Source: Syntrophaceae bacterium UBA4059 (lineage in GTDB: Bacteria; Desulfobacterota; Syntrophia; Syntrophales; Smithellaceae). Taken from it: DNA of 16,537 bases. Positions 1 through 8,143 of the stretch are shown here, piece by piece. Numbering within the stretch: position 1 is the stretch's first letter; every line of letters begins with the position of its first letter. Made by a program: the position numbers and the translations under genes. Location of the stretch: NCBI GenBank assembly GCA_002382045.1, contig DFZJ01000183.1, forward strand, positions 1 through 16,537. The letters are read 5' to 3'. Under the pieces are notes generated by a model. That model did not search any database, was not told where the DNA came from, and saw only the letters and a list, made by a program, of their open reading frames with translations.

Positions 1-694
1 TTTTGTCCTTCTGCGGATCATCAAAGATCTGCTGCGGCGTCCCCTCTTCAAAGATGATCCCCTCGTCCATATATAAAACGCGCGTGGAGACATCCCGCGC
101 AAATTTCATTTCATGGGTGACAATCATCATGGTCATCCCGTCTGCCGCCAGCTTGCGGATAACCGCCAGCACCTCGCTGATCATGGTCGGGTCCAGCGCG
201 GAAGTCGGCTCGTCAAACAGCACGATTTCGGGTTTCATGGCCAGTGTTCTGGCAATGGCCACCCGCTGCTTCTGCCCGCCTGACAACTCGTCGGGATAGG
301 CATACGCTTTTTCAGCAAGTCCCACCATGGCCAACAGCTTCATGCCTTCATCAAACGCATCCTGACGGCTGGTCTTTAACAAGTCCACCGGCCCGAGCAT
401 GATATTTTCAATCACCATCAAATGTGAAAAAAGATTAAAGGACTGGAAAACCATGCCCATCTTCTGACGAATTTTAAAGACGTTGGTTTTCTTGTCCAGA
501 AGGTTGACGCCGTCAATGATAATCTCGCCGGAGGTAGGCTCCTCCAGAAGGTTGAGGCAGCGCAATAAGGTACTCTTGCCGGTGCCGGACGGGCCGATGA
601 CGGCAATCACCTCACCCTTTTTAATTTCAACATTGACATCTTTCAGGACAGCCAGATCGCCAAAATATTTGGATAATTTTTTCACGCTGATCAT
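1..694 (-). CDS. Polar amino acid-type ABC transporter ATP-binding protein (3' end cut by window edge)
   Basis: This is the ATPase that powers the importer whose membrane part is encoded just upstream. The reverse strand reads open from ATG at 694 to position 1 without a stop, giving 231 visible residues of a family usually 240-250 long, so only the last few residues are missing. The frame shows Walker A (GPSGTGKST), the Q-loop (VFQSFNLFSHL), the signature LSGGQKQRVAIARTL, Walker B with D-loop (VLFDEPTSALDP) and the switch histidine (VTHEM). This set, with the short spacing between Q-loop and signature, is typical of the GlnQ/HisP/ArtP class. The start overlaps the preceding stop as ATGA (691-694), so translation is probably coupled to the permease fusion. 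The nucleotide-binding family is certain; the substrate cannot be read from this subunit. Confidence 0.95.
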   Translation of the reverse strand, partial: MISVKKLSKYFGDLAVLKDVNVEIKKGEVIAVIGPSGTGKSTLLRCLNLLEEPTSGEIIIDGVNLLDKKTNVFKIRQKMGMVFQSFNLFSHLMVIENIMLGPVDLLKTSRQDAFDEGMKLLAMVGLAEKAYAYPDELSGGQKQRVAIARTLAMKPEIVLFDEPTSALDPTMISEVLAVIRKLAADGMTMMIVTHEMKFARDVSTRVLYMDEGIIFEEGTPQQIFDDPQKDK

Positions 695-2670
695 CGGCTC
701 ACCACGCCTTTCACCACCCTTTTGCGCCACTTCGGATCAATTTGCATTTCCACCCGTGACAACAGAAAAGCCATCACATAGGCAATGGTAAAATAAATCA
801 GGGCGGTGGCAAGGAGGGGAAAGAAAGCCTCATAGGTGCGGCTGCGGATGATATCGCTGATTTTGGTCAGATCCTGAATGGCAATGTAACCGACTACCGA
901 TGTCATCTTGAGCATGGAGATAAACTCGCCTTTGAACACCGGCAGGACGTGCTTTGCCGCCTGCGGCAGGGTGATGTTGGTAAAGACCTGAATTCTGTTA
1001 AAGCCAATGGCATAAGCGGCTTCATGCTGTCCCTTATCCACCGCGTCAATGCCTGTTCTCATCATCTCAGACACATAGGCGGCAAAGTTAATGGAAAAAC
1101 CGACAATGGCCACGGCAATCGCATTAATATCTATACTGCCGAAAACGATGTAGTATAAAATCATCAGCAGCACGACAATGGGGGTTCCCTGAATCGCGCG
1201 GATAAAGACTCTGGCCGGAATATTCGCCACCCTGGTTTTCGCCCGGCGCATCATACAGACGACAAATCCCAGCAACGTGCCGAAAACAGCCGAGAGGATC
1301 GATATCACGATGGTAACCCACAGGCCCTGCAAGACGAGCTTGTAGCGATCTTCAACCATGAAGGTCCGATGGAAACTTCTACCCAGGCCAGCCCAGATAC
1401 TTTTGCCTCCGGCGTTTTCCCGGGAATCGACGCCTGCCGCCACCATCACAACCGTGCCGCCCCTGTAATTGGGAATGCTGAAAAGAACAGACTGGGCGCG
1501 TTCTTCCGTCATGGTGATGCCGCATCCGGCCATATGGCTTTTACCCGATATCAGAGAGGGAATGATCGCGGCGACATCCATATCGACAATTTCAAGTTTA
1601 CGGCCAAGTTTCGAGGCGATCCGCATGATGATGTCAATGTCATATCCCACCATTTTTCCATGCTGATGGTAGGCAAACGGCGCCAGGTTGCTGTTTGTGG
1701 CAAACCGGATGACCCCGTTTTTGCCTTCGAGTTTGATATCCGGCAGAACCTTGGCCGCTTCATCCCTGCCGAACCACCGGGCATCAATCTTTTTAAGCGT
1801 GCCGTCGTCCTGCATTGCTTTTAACGCGGCATTGACCTCTTGGTGCAGCCCGGTTTGCGTCTTGGAAAACGCAAACGCATAGCTATGCGTTGTCAATGCT
1901 TTTTCTAATGTAATCACACCTGATGTTCTATTAATGATGTCTCTGGCCACCGGTTCATCCACCAGAAAGGCTGCGATCTTTCCGGTCTTGAGCGCTTCCG
2001 TTTCATCGGAAAAGCTGTTGAAGTACTCGGGAACAGCTCCGGGGACATATTTTTTCAACATGCCATCATAGACGGAGCCGGTGATAATACCGACTTTTTT
2101 GAAGGCCAGCTGAGAAATATCCGTTATCTGCCGGACTGCCGCACCCCCGGGAATCCTGTCCTTGCGGACAAGAAAGGCAACTTCCGAATCCATATAGGGA
2201 TCGGAAAACAGCAGTTTCTTCCGGCGCTCCGGCGTGGCATTCAAATCCGCTATCAGCAAGTCAACCTTTCCGGCCTGCGCGGCGATCACCAGTGCGGAAA
2301 ATTCCATGGTCTGATACGTGACTTTTGCGTTGAGAAAATAAGCGAGCCTTTTTACAAACTCCATATCGAATCCCGTCAGTTTCCCATCGGCATAAAAGTT
2401 CATCGGTTCGTTCAAACCGTCCGTCGCGATTTTCAGCGTCATCGCAGGACTTTCCGGTTCCGTTATTAGAAATTTTTGTTCAACAACCGTCATGGCGGCT
2501 GAGCCTTGCGGCACACCGATGGAATATCCGGGGACGTTCATCTGAGCCGGGCCGGGCAGGATACGGTTGTTTTCGGAATCACGGGAGCATCCCGACAACA
2601 GGACAAGAAAAACAAATAAGGTAAAAAGAGCGATGCTCCTCTTATCTTTTTTTTCAAACCGGCAGTTCAC
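691..2670 (-). CDS. Lipoprotein substrate-binding / permease fusion of a polar amino acid-type ABC importer
   Basis: One 659-residue polypeptide joins the solute receptor and the membrane channel. The N-terminus is a lipoprotein signal: KKDKR, a hydrophobic stretch, then lipobox LLSGC with Cys28 as the likely lipidation site. Residues about 77-300 form a complete family-3 solute-binding domain (IATDGLNEPMNFY near the start, FSDPYMDSEVAFLV near 155-168). Residues about 317-413 begin a second such domain (IRFATNSNLAPFAY) but stop after roughly one lobe. Residues about 440-645 are a HisM/GlnP-type permease with about five hydrophobic segments and the EAA loop (HEAAYAIGF...LPQAAKHVLP, 549-577). 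Translation starts at GTG: no in-frame ATG precedes the signal peptide. The gene begins 4 nt after the FAD-subunit stop, placing the importer in the hydroxylase operon. The substrate may be the hydroxylase substrate; that is inference. Confidence 0.93.
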   Translation of the reverse strand: MNCRFEKKDKRSIALFTLFVFLVLLSGCSRDSENNRILPGPAQMNVPGYSIGVPQGSAAMTVVEQKFLITEPESPAMTLKIATDGLNEPMNFYADGKLTGFDMEFVKRLAYFLNAKVTYQTMEFSALVIAAQAGKVDLLIADLNATPERRKKLLFSDPYMDSEVAFLVRKDRIPGGAAVRQITDISQLAFKKVGIITGSVYDGMLKKYVPGAVPEYFNSFSDETEALKTGKIAAFLVDEPVARDIINRTSGVITLEKALTTHSYAFAFSKTQTGLHQEVNAALKAMQDDGTLKKIDARWFGRDEAAKVLPDIKLEGKNGVIRFATNSNLAPFAYHQHGKMVGYDIDIIMRIASKLGRKLEIVDMDVAAIIPSLISGKSHMAGCGITMTEERAQSVLFSIPNYRGGTVVMVAAGVDSRENAGGKSIWAGLGRSFHRTFMVEDRYKLVLQGLWVTIVISILSAVFGTLLGFVVCMMRRAKTRVANIPARVFIRAIQGTPIVVLLMILYYIVFGSIDINAIAVAIVGFSINFAAYVSEMMRTGIDAVDKGQHEAAYAIGFNRIQVFTNITLPQAAKHVLPVFKGEFISMLKMTSVVGYIAIQDLTKISDIIRSRTYEAFFPLLATALIYFTIAYVMAFLLSRVEMQIDPKWRKRVVKGVVSR

Positions 2671-2674
2671 TCTT

Positions 2675-3559
2675 TTACATCCCTTCTGAAGGGCTTTGTC
2701 TCTTCAATTCTATGGTGGGATTCTCCATACCGGAAAGTCGCAGAAGGAGATTGCCCGATACAGTCCGGCGGTAATCCGCCGTGGCCCGGACATCATCAAT
2801 GGGCATAACCATACGGGTAACTTGTCGGGCAGCGGCGGATAACGTGTCTGGCGAAAGTATTTTGCCGGTCAGAAAGTTTTCAATTCCGGCATCCGTCATA
2901 ACGGTGGGGCCGACACTGCCCCAGGCCAGACGGCACGCTTCAATGGCTCCGGAAGGTGTGACCCTGAGGAGAGCGGCCATGCCGGCAACCGCACAAGACA
3001 TGGACTTGCGCTGTCCGACTTTTTCAAAATGATGAAGGTTGAATTCCGCGGGCTTTTTTACGCGAACACCTGTGACAATTTCACCTGCCGCAAGTCTTAT
3101 CTGTCCGGGGCCGGCAATGAAGTCCGGGATGGGCACGGATCGACTGCCTTTTGACGAAGCGATCTCCACTTCCGCCCTCAGGACATACAGGGGCGGCAGA
3201 GTGTCCCCCGCCGGTGAGGCAGTACAGATGTTGCCGCCGATGGTTCCCATTGTGCGGATCGGAGGAGACCCCAGCGTCCTGAGCGCCTGGACCAGCACAG
3301 GCAGGTGCGCCGCAATCAGCGGGTGGCGCAGAATATTTTCATGCGTAGCGCAAGCGCCGATCCGGATGTCACCGTTATCTTCCCGAATGTCTCTGAGCGC
3401 CGCAAGCCTTTCCAGTCCAATCATCGTGCTGGCGGCAACCTTATCCGCTCGCATTTTGACAAACAAGTCCGTACCACCGGAAAATATCAGGGCAGTGGGA
3501 TCCTTGTTCAGGAGAGACCACAAATCGGCAAGCGTTTGAGGAAGGCGCACCTGTCTCAT
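2675..3559 (-). CDS. Molybdenum hydroxylase FAD-binding subunit (XdhB/CoxM-type)
   Basis: This 294-residue protein is the flavin subunit of the xanthine dehydrogenase family. It passes electrons from the 2Fe-2S clusters to FAD and on to an external acceptor. The two classic FAD signatures are present: FSGGTDLFVKMR at 26-37 and MGTIGGNICTASPAGDTLPP at 104-123. Length matches the 280-300 residues normal for stand-alone subunits. The C-terminal CO-dehydrogenase-flavoprotein domain follows (ADYRRTVSGNLLLR near 261-274). An upstream in-frame ATG at 3733 would give a longer protein, but its extra 58 residues overlap the 2Fe-2S gene and resemble no domain. ATG 3559 has a strong GGAGGAG ribosome site and overlaps the preceding stop as ATGA. 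No extra iron-sulfur insert, such as that of 4-hydroxybenzoyl-CoA reductase, is seen. Confidence 0.93.
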   Translation of the reverse strand: MRQVRLPQTLADLWSLLNKDPTALIFSGGTDLFVKMRADKVAASTMIGLERLAALRDIREDNGDIRIGACATHENILRHPLIAAHLPVLVQALRTLGSPPIRTMGTIGGNICTASPAGDTLPPLYVLRAEVEIASSKGSRSVPIPDFIAGPGQIRLAAGEIVTGVRVKKPAEFNLHHFEKVGQRKSMSCAVAGMAALLRVTPSGAIEACRLAWGSVGPTVMTDAGIENFLTGKILSPDTLSAAARQVTRMVMPIDDVRATADYRRTVSGNLLLRLSGMENPTIELKRQSPSEGM

Positions 3560-4023
3560 AGTTTCTCCTCCGGCAGCAAAGCCGCTTCGACAGCATCCAC
3601 GATCTTCTGGTATCCCGTGCAGCGGCAAAGATTTCCGGCAAGTCCCTCGCGGATCTCTTCCCGTGAGGGCTGCGGGTTGCGTTTCAGAAGCGCTGCCGCC
3701 CCGATAATCATACCCGGCGTACAAAACCCGCATTGCACCGCTCCATGGCGAATAAAAGATTCCTGAAGCGGATGCAAACGGTCCTTTTCGGATAGTCCCT
3801 CAATGGTCACAACATCCCGGCCGGAAAGCTGGGCTGCGATCATCAGACAGGAGAGGCGGTGTTCGCCGTCCACCAGGATCGAGCAGGTCCCGCATTCTCC
3901 GGCACCGCACCCTTCCTTGGCGCCCGTCAGGCCGAGGTCTTCCCGCAGAAGATCCACCACCCGCCGATCCGCAGCCGCATCGAGATCCATTGCCTTCCCG
4001 TTAAGCGTAAACCGGATATTCAT
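3556..4023 (-). CDS. Molybdenum hydroxylase 2Fe-2S subunit (CoxS/XdhC-small type)
   Basis: This 155-residue protein carries the two 2Fe-2S clusters that link the molybdenum site to FAD. Cluster-binding cysteines are all visible. The plant-ferredoxin-like set is Cys39, Cys44, Cys47 and Cys59 (GCGAGECGTC...LSC). The helical-domain set is Cys98, Cys101, Cys133 and Cys135 (QCGFCTPGM...NLCRCTGYQ). Length is normal for the family (150-165). The frame stays open upstream to 4203, but those 60 residues overlap the large subunit and look random. ATG 4023 has GGAGGC just upstream and overlaps the large-subunit stop as TGATG. The order large, iron-sulfur, flavin is one of the usual arrangements for three-subunit enzymes. 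The small number of spare residues after Cys135 argues for a separate subunit rather than a truncated fusion. Confidence 0.96.
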   Translation of the reverse strand: MNIRFTLNGKAMDLDAAADRRVVDLLREDLGLTGAKEGCGAGECGTCSILVDGEHRLSCLMIAAQLSGRDVVTIEGLSEKDRLHPLQESFIRHGAVQCGFCTPGMIIGAAALLKRNPQPSREEIREGLAGNLCRCTGYQKIVDAVEAALLPEEKL

Positions 4024-6329
4024 CAGCTGCCTCCTTCCCGCCGGGACTGAGACAAAGCTTCCAGCACCCGTTCCTGCTTCAGGGGAGAACAAGTCAAACG
4101 GATACCGCAGGCATCGGCCAGGGCATTGGCAATGGCAGGCAGCGGACCGTTGGAACCGACCTCGCCGACGCCCTTCATGCCATAGGGACCGGACGGCTCC
4201 CATGTTTCGACAATTTGTGAGCTGATCTCCGGAACATCCATCGCGCCGGGGATATGATAGGTAGTAAAGTCCGGTGTCAGCAGACGCCCCTGCTCCATTT
4301 TAATTTCTTCATAAAGCGCGTAACCGATACCCTGCGCAATCGCGCCCTGCACCTGCTGCGTAAAGGTCTGGGGGTTGAGAACGCGTCCCGCCTCTGTTGC
4401 CGCGGCATAATTTTTGACTTCGACAGCGCCGGTCAGCTCGTCCACTTCAATGCAGGCCAAATGGGCGGCATAGGAAAAAATAAGATGGGGAAAGCCGATG
4501 ATAAATCCCTTACCCGTATCCAGTTTGTCGCGAACAACAGGCATGAGAAACTGACTGATACAGATCCGGTCTTCCGCCGCCATCATCGAGCCGATCATCT
4601 CCAGCGGAATTTCGCGGCCCGATTGCAGGTCGCGGACACGCCCCGGCAGAAGCTCCAGATGATCCAAAGTATCGGCCAGAAGCATTAACGCCGCGCGGCC
4701 GATAATTTTACGCCGGAGCGACTCACTGGCTTTAATCAGGGCGTTGCCATAGGTATAAGTTGTTCGTCCCGCCGAGGATGATCCGGAGGGAAGCGTCCGG
4801 TCCGTGTCCGGCTGGACAAGCTCAATGCGCGTATTTTCCTGACACAAAATCTGTCCGGCAATCTGGACAAAGGCAGTGGCATTGCCCTGCCCCATGTCGG
4901 TAACCCCGTTATAGACCCGGATGCGTCCCCCCTCAGTCAGCTCGATCTTGGCAATGGCTGAATCGGGCAGGCCCCGTCCGTAGCCCATCGCGTTAAATAC
5001 GGCGGAAACGCCCACGCCTCTTTTTTTAAAGGGACCGGCGGCTTGCTTCCAATCGTTGCGCTTGAGCCAGAGCGGATTTTCTGCAAGCGCGGCAAGGCAG
5101 TCGCCAATGCCTGTGGATTGCGTCATGGTAACGCCGGACGTGTTTTGGTCTCCGCGGCGAAGCGCGTTTTTTTTACGCAGCGCCAGAGGATTGATGTTCA
5201 GCTTTGCAGCCAGCAGATCCATCATCTGCTCGATGGCAAAGCTGACTTGCGCAACGCCGAAACCGCGCATCGCGCCGGCGATGGGGTTGTTCGTATAAAC
5301 GCACCAGCCTTCGATAAGCGTGTGGGGAATACGGTACGGTCCTCCGGCATGTTCCATGCCCAGGGCCATGACCTCTCCTCCCAGATGCGCGTAAGCTCCG
5401 GTGTTGTAGTAGAGACGGCAATGCAGCGCCTGGAGCGTTCCGTCGGAGTTGGCTCCGAGACGATAGCGCATATGGGCGGCATGACGCTTGTAACCCGCCG
5501 CAAAATTTTCTTCCCGGTTCCACCACATTTTGACCGGCCTGCCACCCGCGTGAAGAGCGGCCAGAACAAGGAAGCACTGCACCGTCGCGCCGTCTTTGCC
5601 GCCAAAAGCGCCACCCAGATAGGGACTGATGACGCGCATCCTGTCCATTCCCAGTCCCAGCGCATGACTGATTTCCCACTTGTCGCGAAAGGGCGCCTGC
5701 GTGGAGGCAATCAGGACAACCCTTCCGTCCGCCTCCTGCCAGGCAATGCCGTTTTCCGTTTCAAGGAAGGCATGGGCCTGCATGGGGACGTCGAAAGTTT
5801 CTTCAATCAGGATATGGCAATCCTTAAGCGCACTCTCGCCTTTGCCGGCCTTGATTTCGGCCTTCAGCAGAACATTGCCGCCGGGATGCTCCTCGTGAAG
5901 CACAGGAGCATCCGGCTTCAGGGCTTCGTCAACAGTAAAAACACCCGGCAGGGTTTCAATGTCAACTTCAATAAGATCGATGGCTTGTTTCAGCGTTTCC
6001 CGATTTTCCGCCAAAACCAGAGCAACAGCATCGCCCGAGTAGCGGACTTTATCCGTGGCAAGGACCGGCTGATCCTTGTGGACAATTCCTTGACGATTGG
6101 CGCCGGGGACATCGCGGCCCGTCAACACGGCCATCACACCGGGAAGACGCGCGGCAGCCGACGTATCCAGATTGCGGATACGGCCATGGGCTACTTCTGC
6201 GCGGCGCACACCGGCCCAGAGCAGATGGTCCCCGTAATAATCCACGGCGTATTTTTCGGCGCCGGTTACTTTGGCCGCCGCATCGGGCCGCGCAAACGAT
6301 TTGCCGATTTCGGGAATTTGTATATCCAA
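4023..6329 (-). CDS. Xanthine dehydrogenase-family molybdopterin-binding large subunit (substrate unassigned)
   Basis: This is the catalytic subunit that holds the molybdopterin cofactor and hydroxylates or oxidises a carbon centre using water. The 768 residues cover both the N-terminal alpha/beta hammerhead domain (about 10-125) and the molybdopterin-binding domain. Key motifs are VPMQAHAFLETE (181-192), GGAFGGKDG (239-247), the MRGFG arginine loop (354-358), the GQG cofactor contact (480-482), SGSSSAGRTTY (515-525) and GMKGVGE (717-723), where Glu723 aligns with the catalytic base. The CO-dehydrogenase active-site signature (VAYRCSFR) is absent, so aerobic CO oxidation is unlikely. Translation starts at TTG 6329: the frame has an in-frame stop at 6360-6362 and no ATG, and AAGGA lies about 10 nt before the TTG. 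Purine, nicotinate-like or other heterocycle oxidation fits; the exact substrate is not decided by sequence. Confidence 0.95.
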   Translation of the reverse strand: MDIQIPEIGKSFARPDAAAKVTGAEKYAVDYYGDHLLWAGVRRAEVAHGRIRNLDTSAAARLPGVMAVLTGRDVPGANRQGIVHKDQPVLATDKVRYSGDAVALVLAENRETLKQAIDLIEVDIETLPGVFTVDEALKPDAPVLHEEHPGGNVLLKAEIKAGKGESALKDCHILIEETFDVPMQAHAFLETENGIAWQEADGRVVLIASTQAPFRDKWEISHALGLGMDRMRVISPYLGGAFGGKDGATVQCFLVLAALHAGGRPVKMWWNREENFAAGYKRHAAHMRYRLGANSDGTLQALHCRLYYNTGAYAHLGGEVMALGMEHAGGPYRIPHTLIEGWCVYTNNPIAGAMRGFGVAQVSFAIEQMMDLLAAKLNINPLALRKKNALRRGDQNTSGVTMTQSTGIGDCLAALAENPLWLKRNDWKQAAGPFKKRGVGVSAVFNAMGYGRGLPDSAIAKIELTEGGRIRVYNGVTDMGQGNATAFVQIAGQILCQENTRIELVQPDTDRTLPSGSSSAGRTTYTYGNALIKASESLRRKIIGRAALMLLADTLDHLELLPGRVRDLQSGREIPLEMIGSMMAAEDRICISQFLMPVVRDKLDTGKGFIIGFPHLIFSYAAHLACIEVDELTGAVEVKNYAAATEAGRVLNPQTFTQQVQGAIAQGIGYALYEEIKMEQGRLLTPDFTTYHIPGAMDVPEISSQIVETWEPSGPYGMKGVGEVGSNGPLPAIANALADACGIRLTCSPLKQERVLEALSQSRREGGS

Positions 6330-6434
6330 TGTAAGAATTTCCTTTCCAAAAACAACTGATCAATGACTTCCAGGCGCCTTTATGCTATATACCTTATACG
6401 ATTAAATTCTTAGCACAGGATGGCGAGTGTTTCA
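6330..6434. promoter_or_regulatory. Divergent intergenic region between the hydroxylase operon and xdhC
   Basis: About 100 nt separate the oppositely transcribed hydroxylase operon and maturation gene. Promoters for both directions should lie here. An AT-rich block at about 6381-6411 contains TATATA (6386-6391) and TATACG (6395-6400), and reads TATAAG on the reverse strand. No convincing -35 box at 16-18 nt could be paired with any of them in either direction, so I do not name exact promoters. No long inverted repeat suggesting an operator was seen. Confidence 0.45.
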
Positions 6435-7493
6435 ATGGAGAATGGATTTTACCGTTATATTGCCGAGAGTCTTTCGAATCCGCGGCCAATCGTTCTGGCC
6501 ACGATTATCTTCCGTTCGGGATCGGCACCCCGCGAAGCAGGAACCACCATGGCCATTTTCGAAAATCATGAGAGCATGGGAACCATCGGGGGCGGCCCCC
6601 TGGAAGCAAAGGTTTTGCAGGCGGCCGCAAAAGTCATCGTCAATGGGCAATCCGTGTGCCTGAAATTCTCATTCAACGATCAGCAAAGCGTCAAAGGCGG
6701 GATGATTTGCGGCGGACAGGTGGAAGTCCTTCTTGATTTTCTGGAAAGTAATAATGCAATGCCCGCCGCCCTGTTCAGGAAAATCGCCGACGCTTGCGAG
6801 GCGGGAAAGCCCGCCTGGCTGCTCCGGTCCATACGCCCGGATACCCTGAACGAAACGTTTGTGCAGACCGGTCTGGGTGTCATATCCGGGGAGGATATCG
6901 ATGCCGGTTCTCTGGATCGGACAGGGATTGACCCGAACGATTTGAAACAGGCGCGCCATCCGGACGAGGCAAGGCTTGCCGCAGGCGCACGCGGCATCCG
7001 TTATCTGATCCAACCTGTTTTTCCACGGGAACGGGTCATCATCGCCGGCGCCGGTCATGTTGGTCTGAAACTGGCCGCTCTGTGCAATATGATCGGCTTT
7101 GCCACCATTATCATGGACGACCGTCCGGATTTTGCCAGTCGCGACCGCTTTCCCGAATCAGAGATTGTCATTCCGCAGGCCTCTTTTAAAAACTGTTTTG
7201 CCGGTCTGTCCATAGACCGCAAAGACGGCATCGTTATTGTCACACGGGGGCACGAACACGACCGGTCTGTTCTTTTCCAGTCCATCGGCAGCGGCGCGGA
7301 CTACATCGGCATGATCGGCAGCCGCAGGAAGCGCGACGCCATCTACGAAAGCCTCCGGAAAGACGGGGTAAGCGGGGAAGACCTGGCGCGCGTCCATTGC
7401 CCGATCGGCCTCGCTATCGGCGCGCGGACGCCCGCGGAAATAGCCGTCAGCATTGTTGCCGAACTGATTGACCTGCGCAACAAAAAGGGTTAA
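6435..7493 (+). CDS. xdhC: XdhC/CoxI-family molybdenum hydroxylase maturation factor
   Basis: XdhC-type proteins bind the molybdenum cofactor, support its sulfuration and deliver it to xanthine-dehydrogenase-family enzymes. The enzyme they would serve is encoded divergently next door. The N-terminal XdhC/CoxI domain shows GSAPREAGTTM, GTIGGGPLE and the GGMICGG cysteine motif. The C-terminal Rossmann-like domain shows VIIAGAGHVG, YIGMIGSRRKR and PIGLAIGARTPAEIAVSI. Both domains are complete, about 352 residues in total. Two starts are possible in frame: ATG 6420, with purines directly against it but no spacing, and ATG 6435, preceded by GGCGAG at a 7-nt gap. I prefer 6435 because the product then begins MENGFYRYI, like family members. 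The next intact gene, a MocA-like transferase, lies beyond a kinase remnant. Confidence 0.93.
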   Translation: MENGFYRYIAESLSNPRPIVLATIIFRSGSAPREAGTTMAIFENHESMGTIGGGPLEAKVLQAAAKVIVNGQSVCLKFSFNDQQSVKGGMICGGQVEVLLDFLESNNAMPAALFRKIADACEAGKPAWLLRSIRPDTLNETFVQTGLGVISGEDIDAGSLDRTGIDPNDLKQARHPDEARLAAGARGIRYLIQPVFPRERVIIAGAGHVGLKLAALCNMIGFATIIMDDRPDFASRDRFPESEIVIPQASFKNCFAGLSIDRKDGIVIVTRGHEHDRSVLFQSIGSGADYIGMIGSRRKRDAIYESLRKDGVSGEDLARVHCPIGLAIGARTPAEIAVSIVAELIDLRNKKG

Positions 7494-7526
7494 AAATGTG
7501 AGTTAATACTTTCAGGGGCACTTAAA

Positions 7527-8133
7527 ATGAATGATAACCATAAAGCAAAACAACAACTCATCCGGGAACTGACAACGATGCGCAGGCGAACCTCAGTATG
7601 ACCGCAATACGATTCTCTTTTTTGAATGGGAGGACTTGCGCAAGGATGGCTCTACTTTTCTGGCTGAGATGACGGCCACCTTCCTGTGGTCGAATGATGG
7701 AAAGCCTGTTGGAATGATCATCAGTATGACGCGCAATGTTACGGAAAGCAGGCGGAGTCTATTGCGGAAAATGGCGAGGTCACGATTCAAACAGAGAACC
7801 GGCATCTCGATTCCGCCATCCTGGGCTATGACGAGGTCAAGGAAGGGGATTACGCCGTTCTGACCATATCCGATACGGGAATGGGTATCCCTGACGAGAA
7901 TAAAGACAAGATTTTTGAACCGTTTTATACAAAGAAGACCATGGGCAGAAGCGGAACCGGTCTGGAAAAGGATTCTGGAGATCAATCCAAAACAAAAGGC
8001 TATCCTGGTCAGCGGTTTTTCGGAGACGAGTCGTGTCGGAAAAGCGCAGAAACTGGGGGCGGGAGCCTATGTCAAGAAGCCTTATGTGATGGAAAAGATC
8101 GGCATGGCCATCCGGGATGAACTGAAGAGATGA
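7527..8133 (+). pseudogene. Collapsed PAS / histidine kinase / receiver hybrid sensor gene
   Basis: Pieces of a two-component hybrid kinase follow one another in different frames. An ATG at 7527 opens MNDNHKAKQQLIRELTTMRR, like the leader of PAS kinases, but stops at 7599-7601. From about 7603 another frame gives the end of a PAS/PAC domain (FEWEDLRKDGSTFLAE, then GMIISMTRNVTESRR). At about 7752 a third register gives the ATPase domain (ENGEVTIQTENRHLD, SDTGMGIP, EPFYTKK, GRSGTGL). From about 7962 a further register gives the C-terminal part of a receiver domain (LEINPKQKAILVSGFSE, LGAGAYVKKPY) ending at TGA 8131-8133. The HisKA histidine box, the ATPase N-box and the receiver aspartate are all missing. 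At least three internal deletions with frame changes explain this; no function is expected. It separates xdhC from the cytidylyltransferase gene. Confidence 0.85.
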
Positions 8134-8143
8134 ACCGAAAATC

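Noticed and set aside
3562..3733. N-terminal extension of the FAD subunit from ATG 3733
   Set aside because: It would overlap the 2Fe-2S gene by about 175 nt with unconserved sequence, while ATG 3559 has GGAGGAG and the ATGA junction.
4024..4203. N-terminal extension of the 2Fe-2S subunit from 4203
   Set aside because: The added residues lie within the conserved end of the large subunit in another frame and look random; ATG 4023 has a good ribosome site.
4023..6329. Aerobic-type CO dehydrogenase large subunit
   Set aside because: The VAYRCSFR active-site signature is absent, although GGAFGGKDG and GMKGVGE fit the wider family.
5043..6359. 438-codon plus-strand open frame opposite the hydroxylase large subunit
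   Set aside because: It is the antisense shadow of a clear conserved gene, has no recognisable domain and no ribosome site; long antisense frames are common opposite G+C-rich coding sequence.
6330..6434. Exact divergent promoters in the hydroxylase/xdhC gap
   Set aside because: Several TATA-like hexamers exist but none has a credible -35 partner at 16-18 nt in either direction.
7527..8133. Possibility that the kinase pieces are a set of small functional proteins
   Set aside because: No piece is a complete domain, catalytic residues are missing, and the pieces lack their own start signals.
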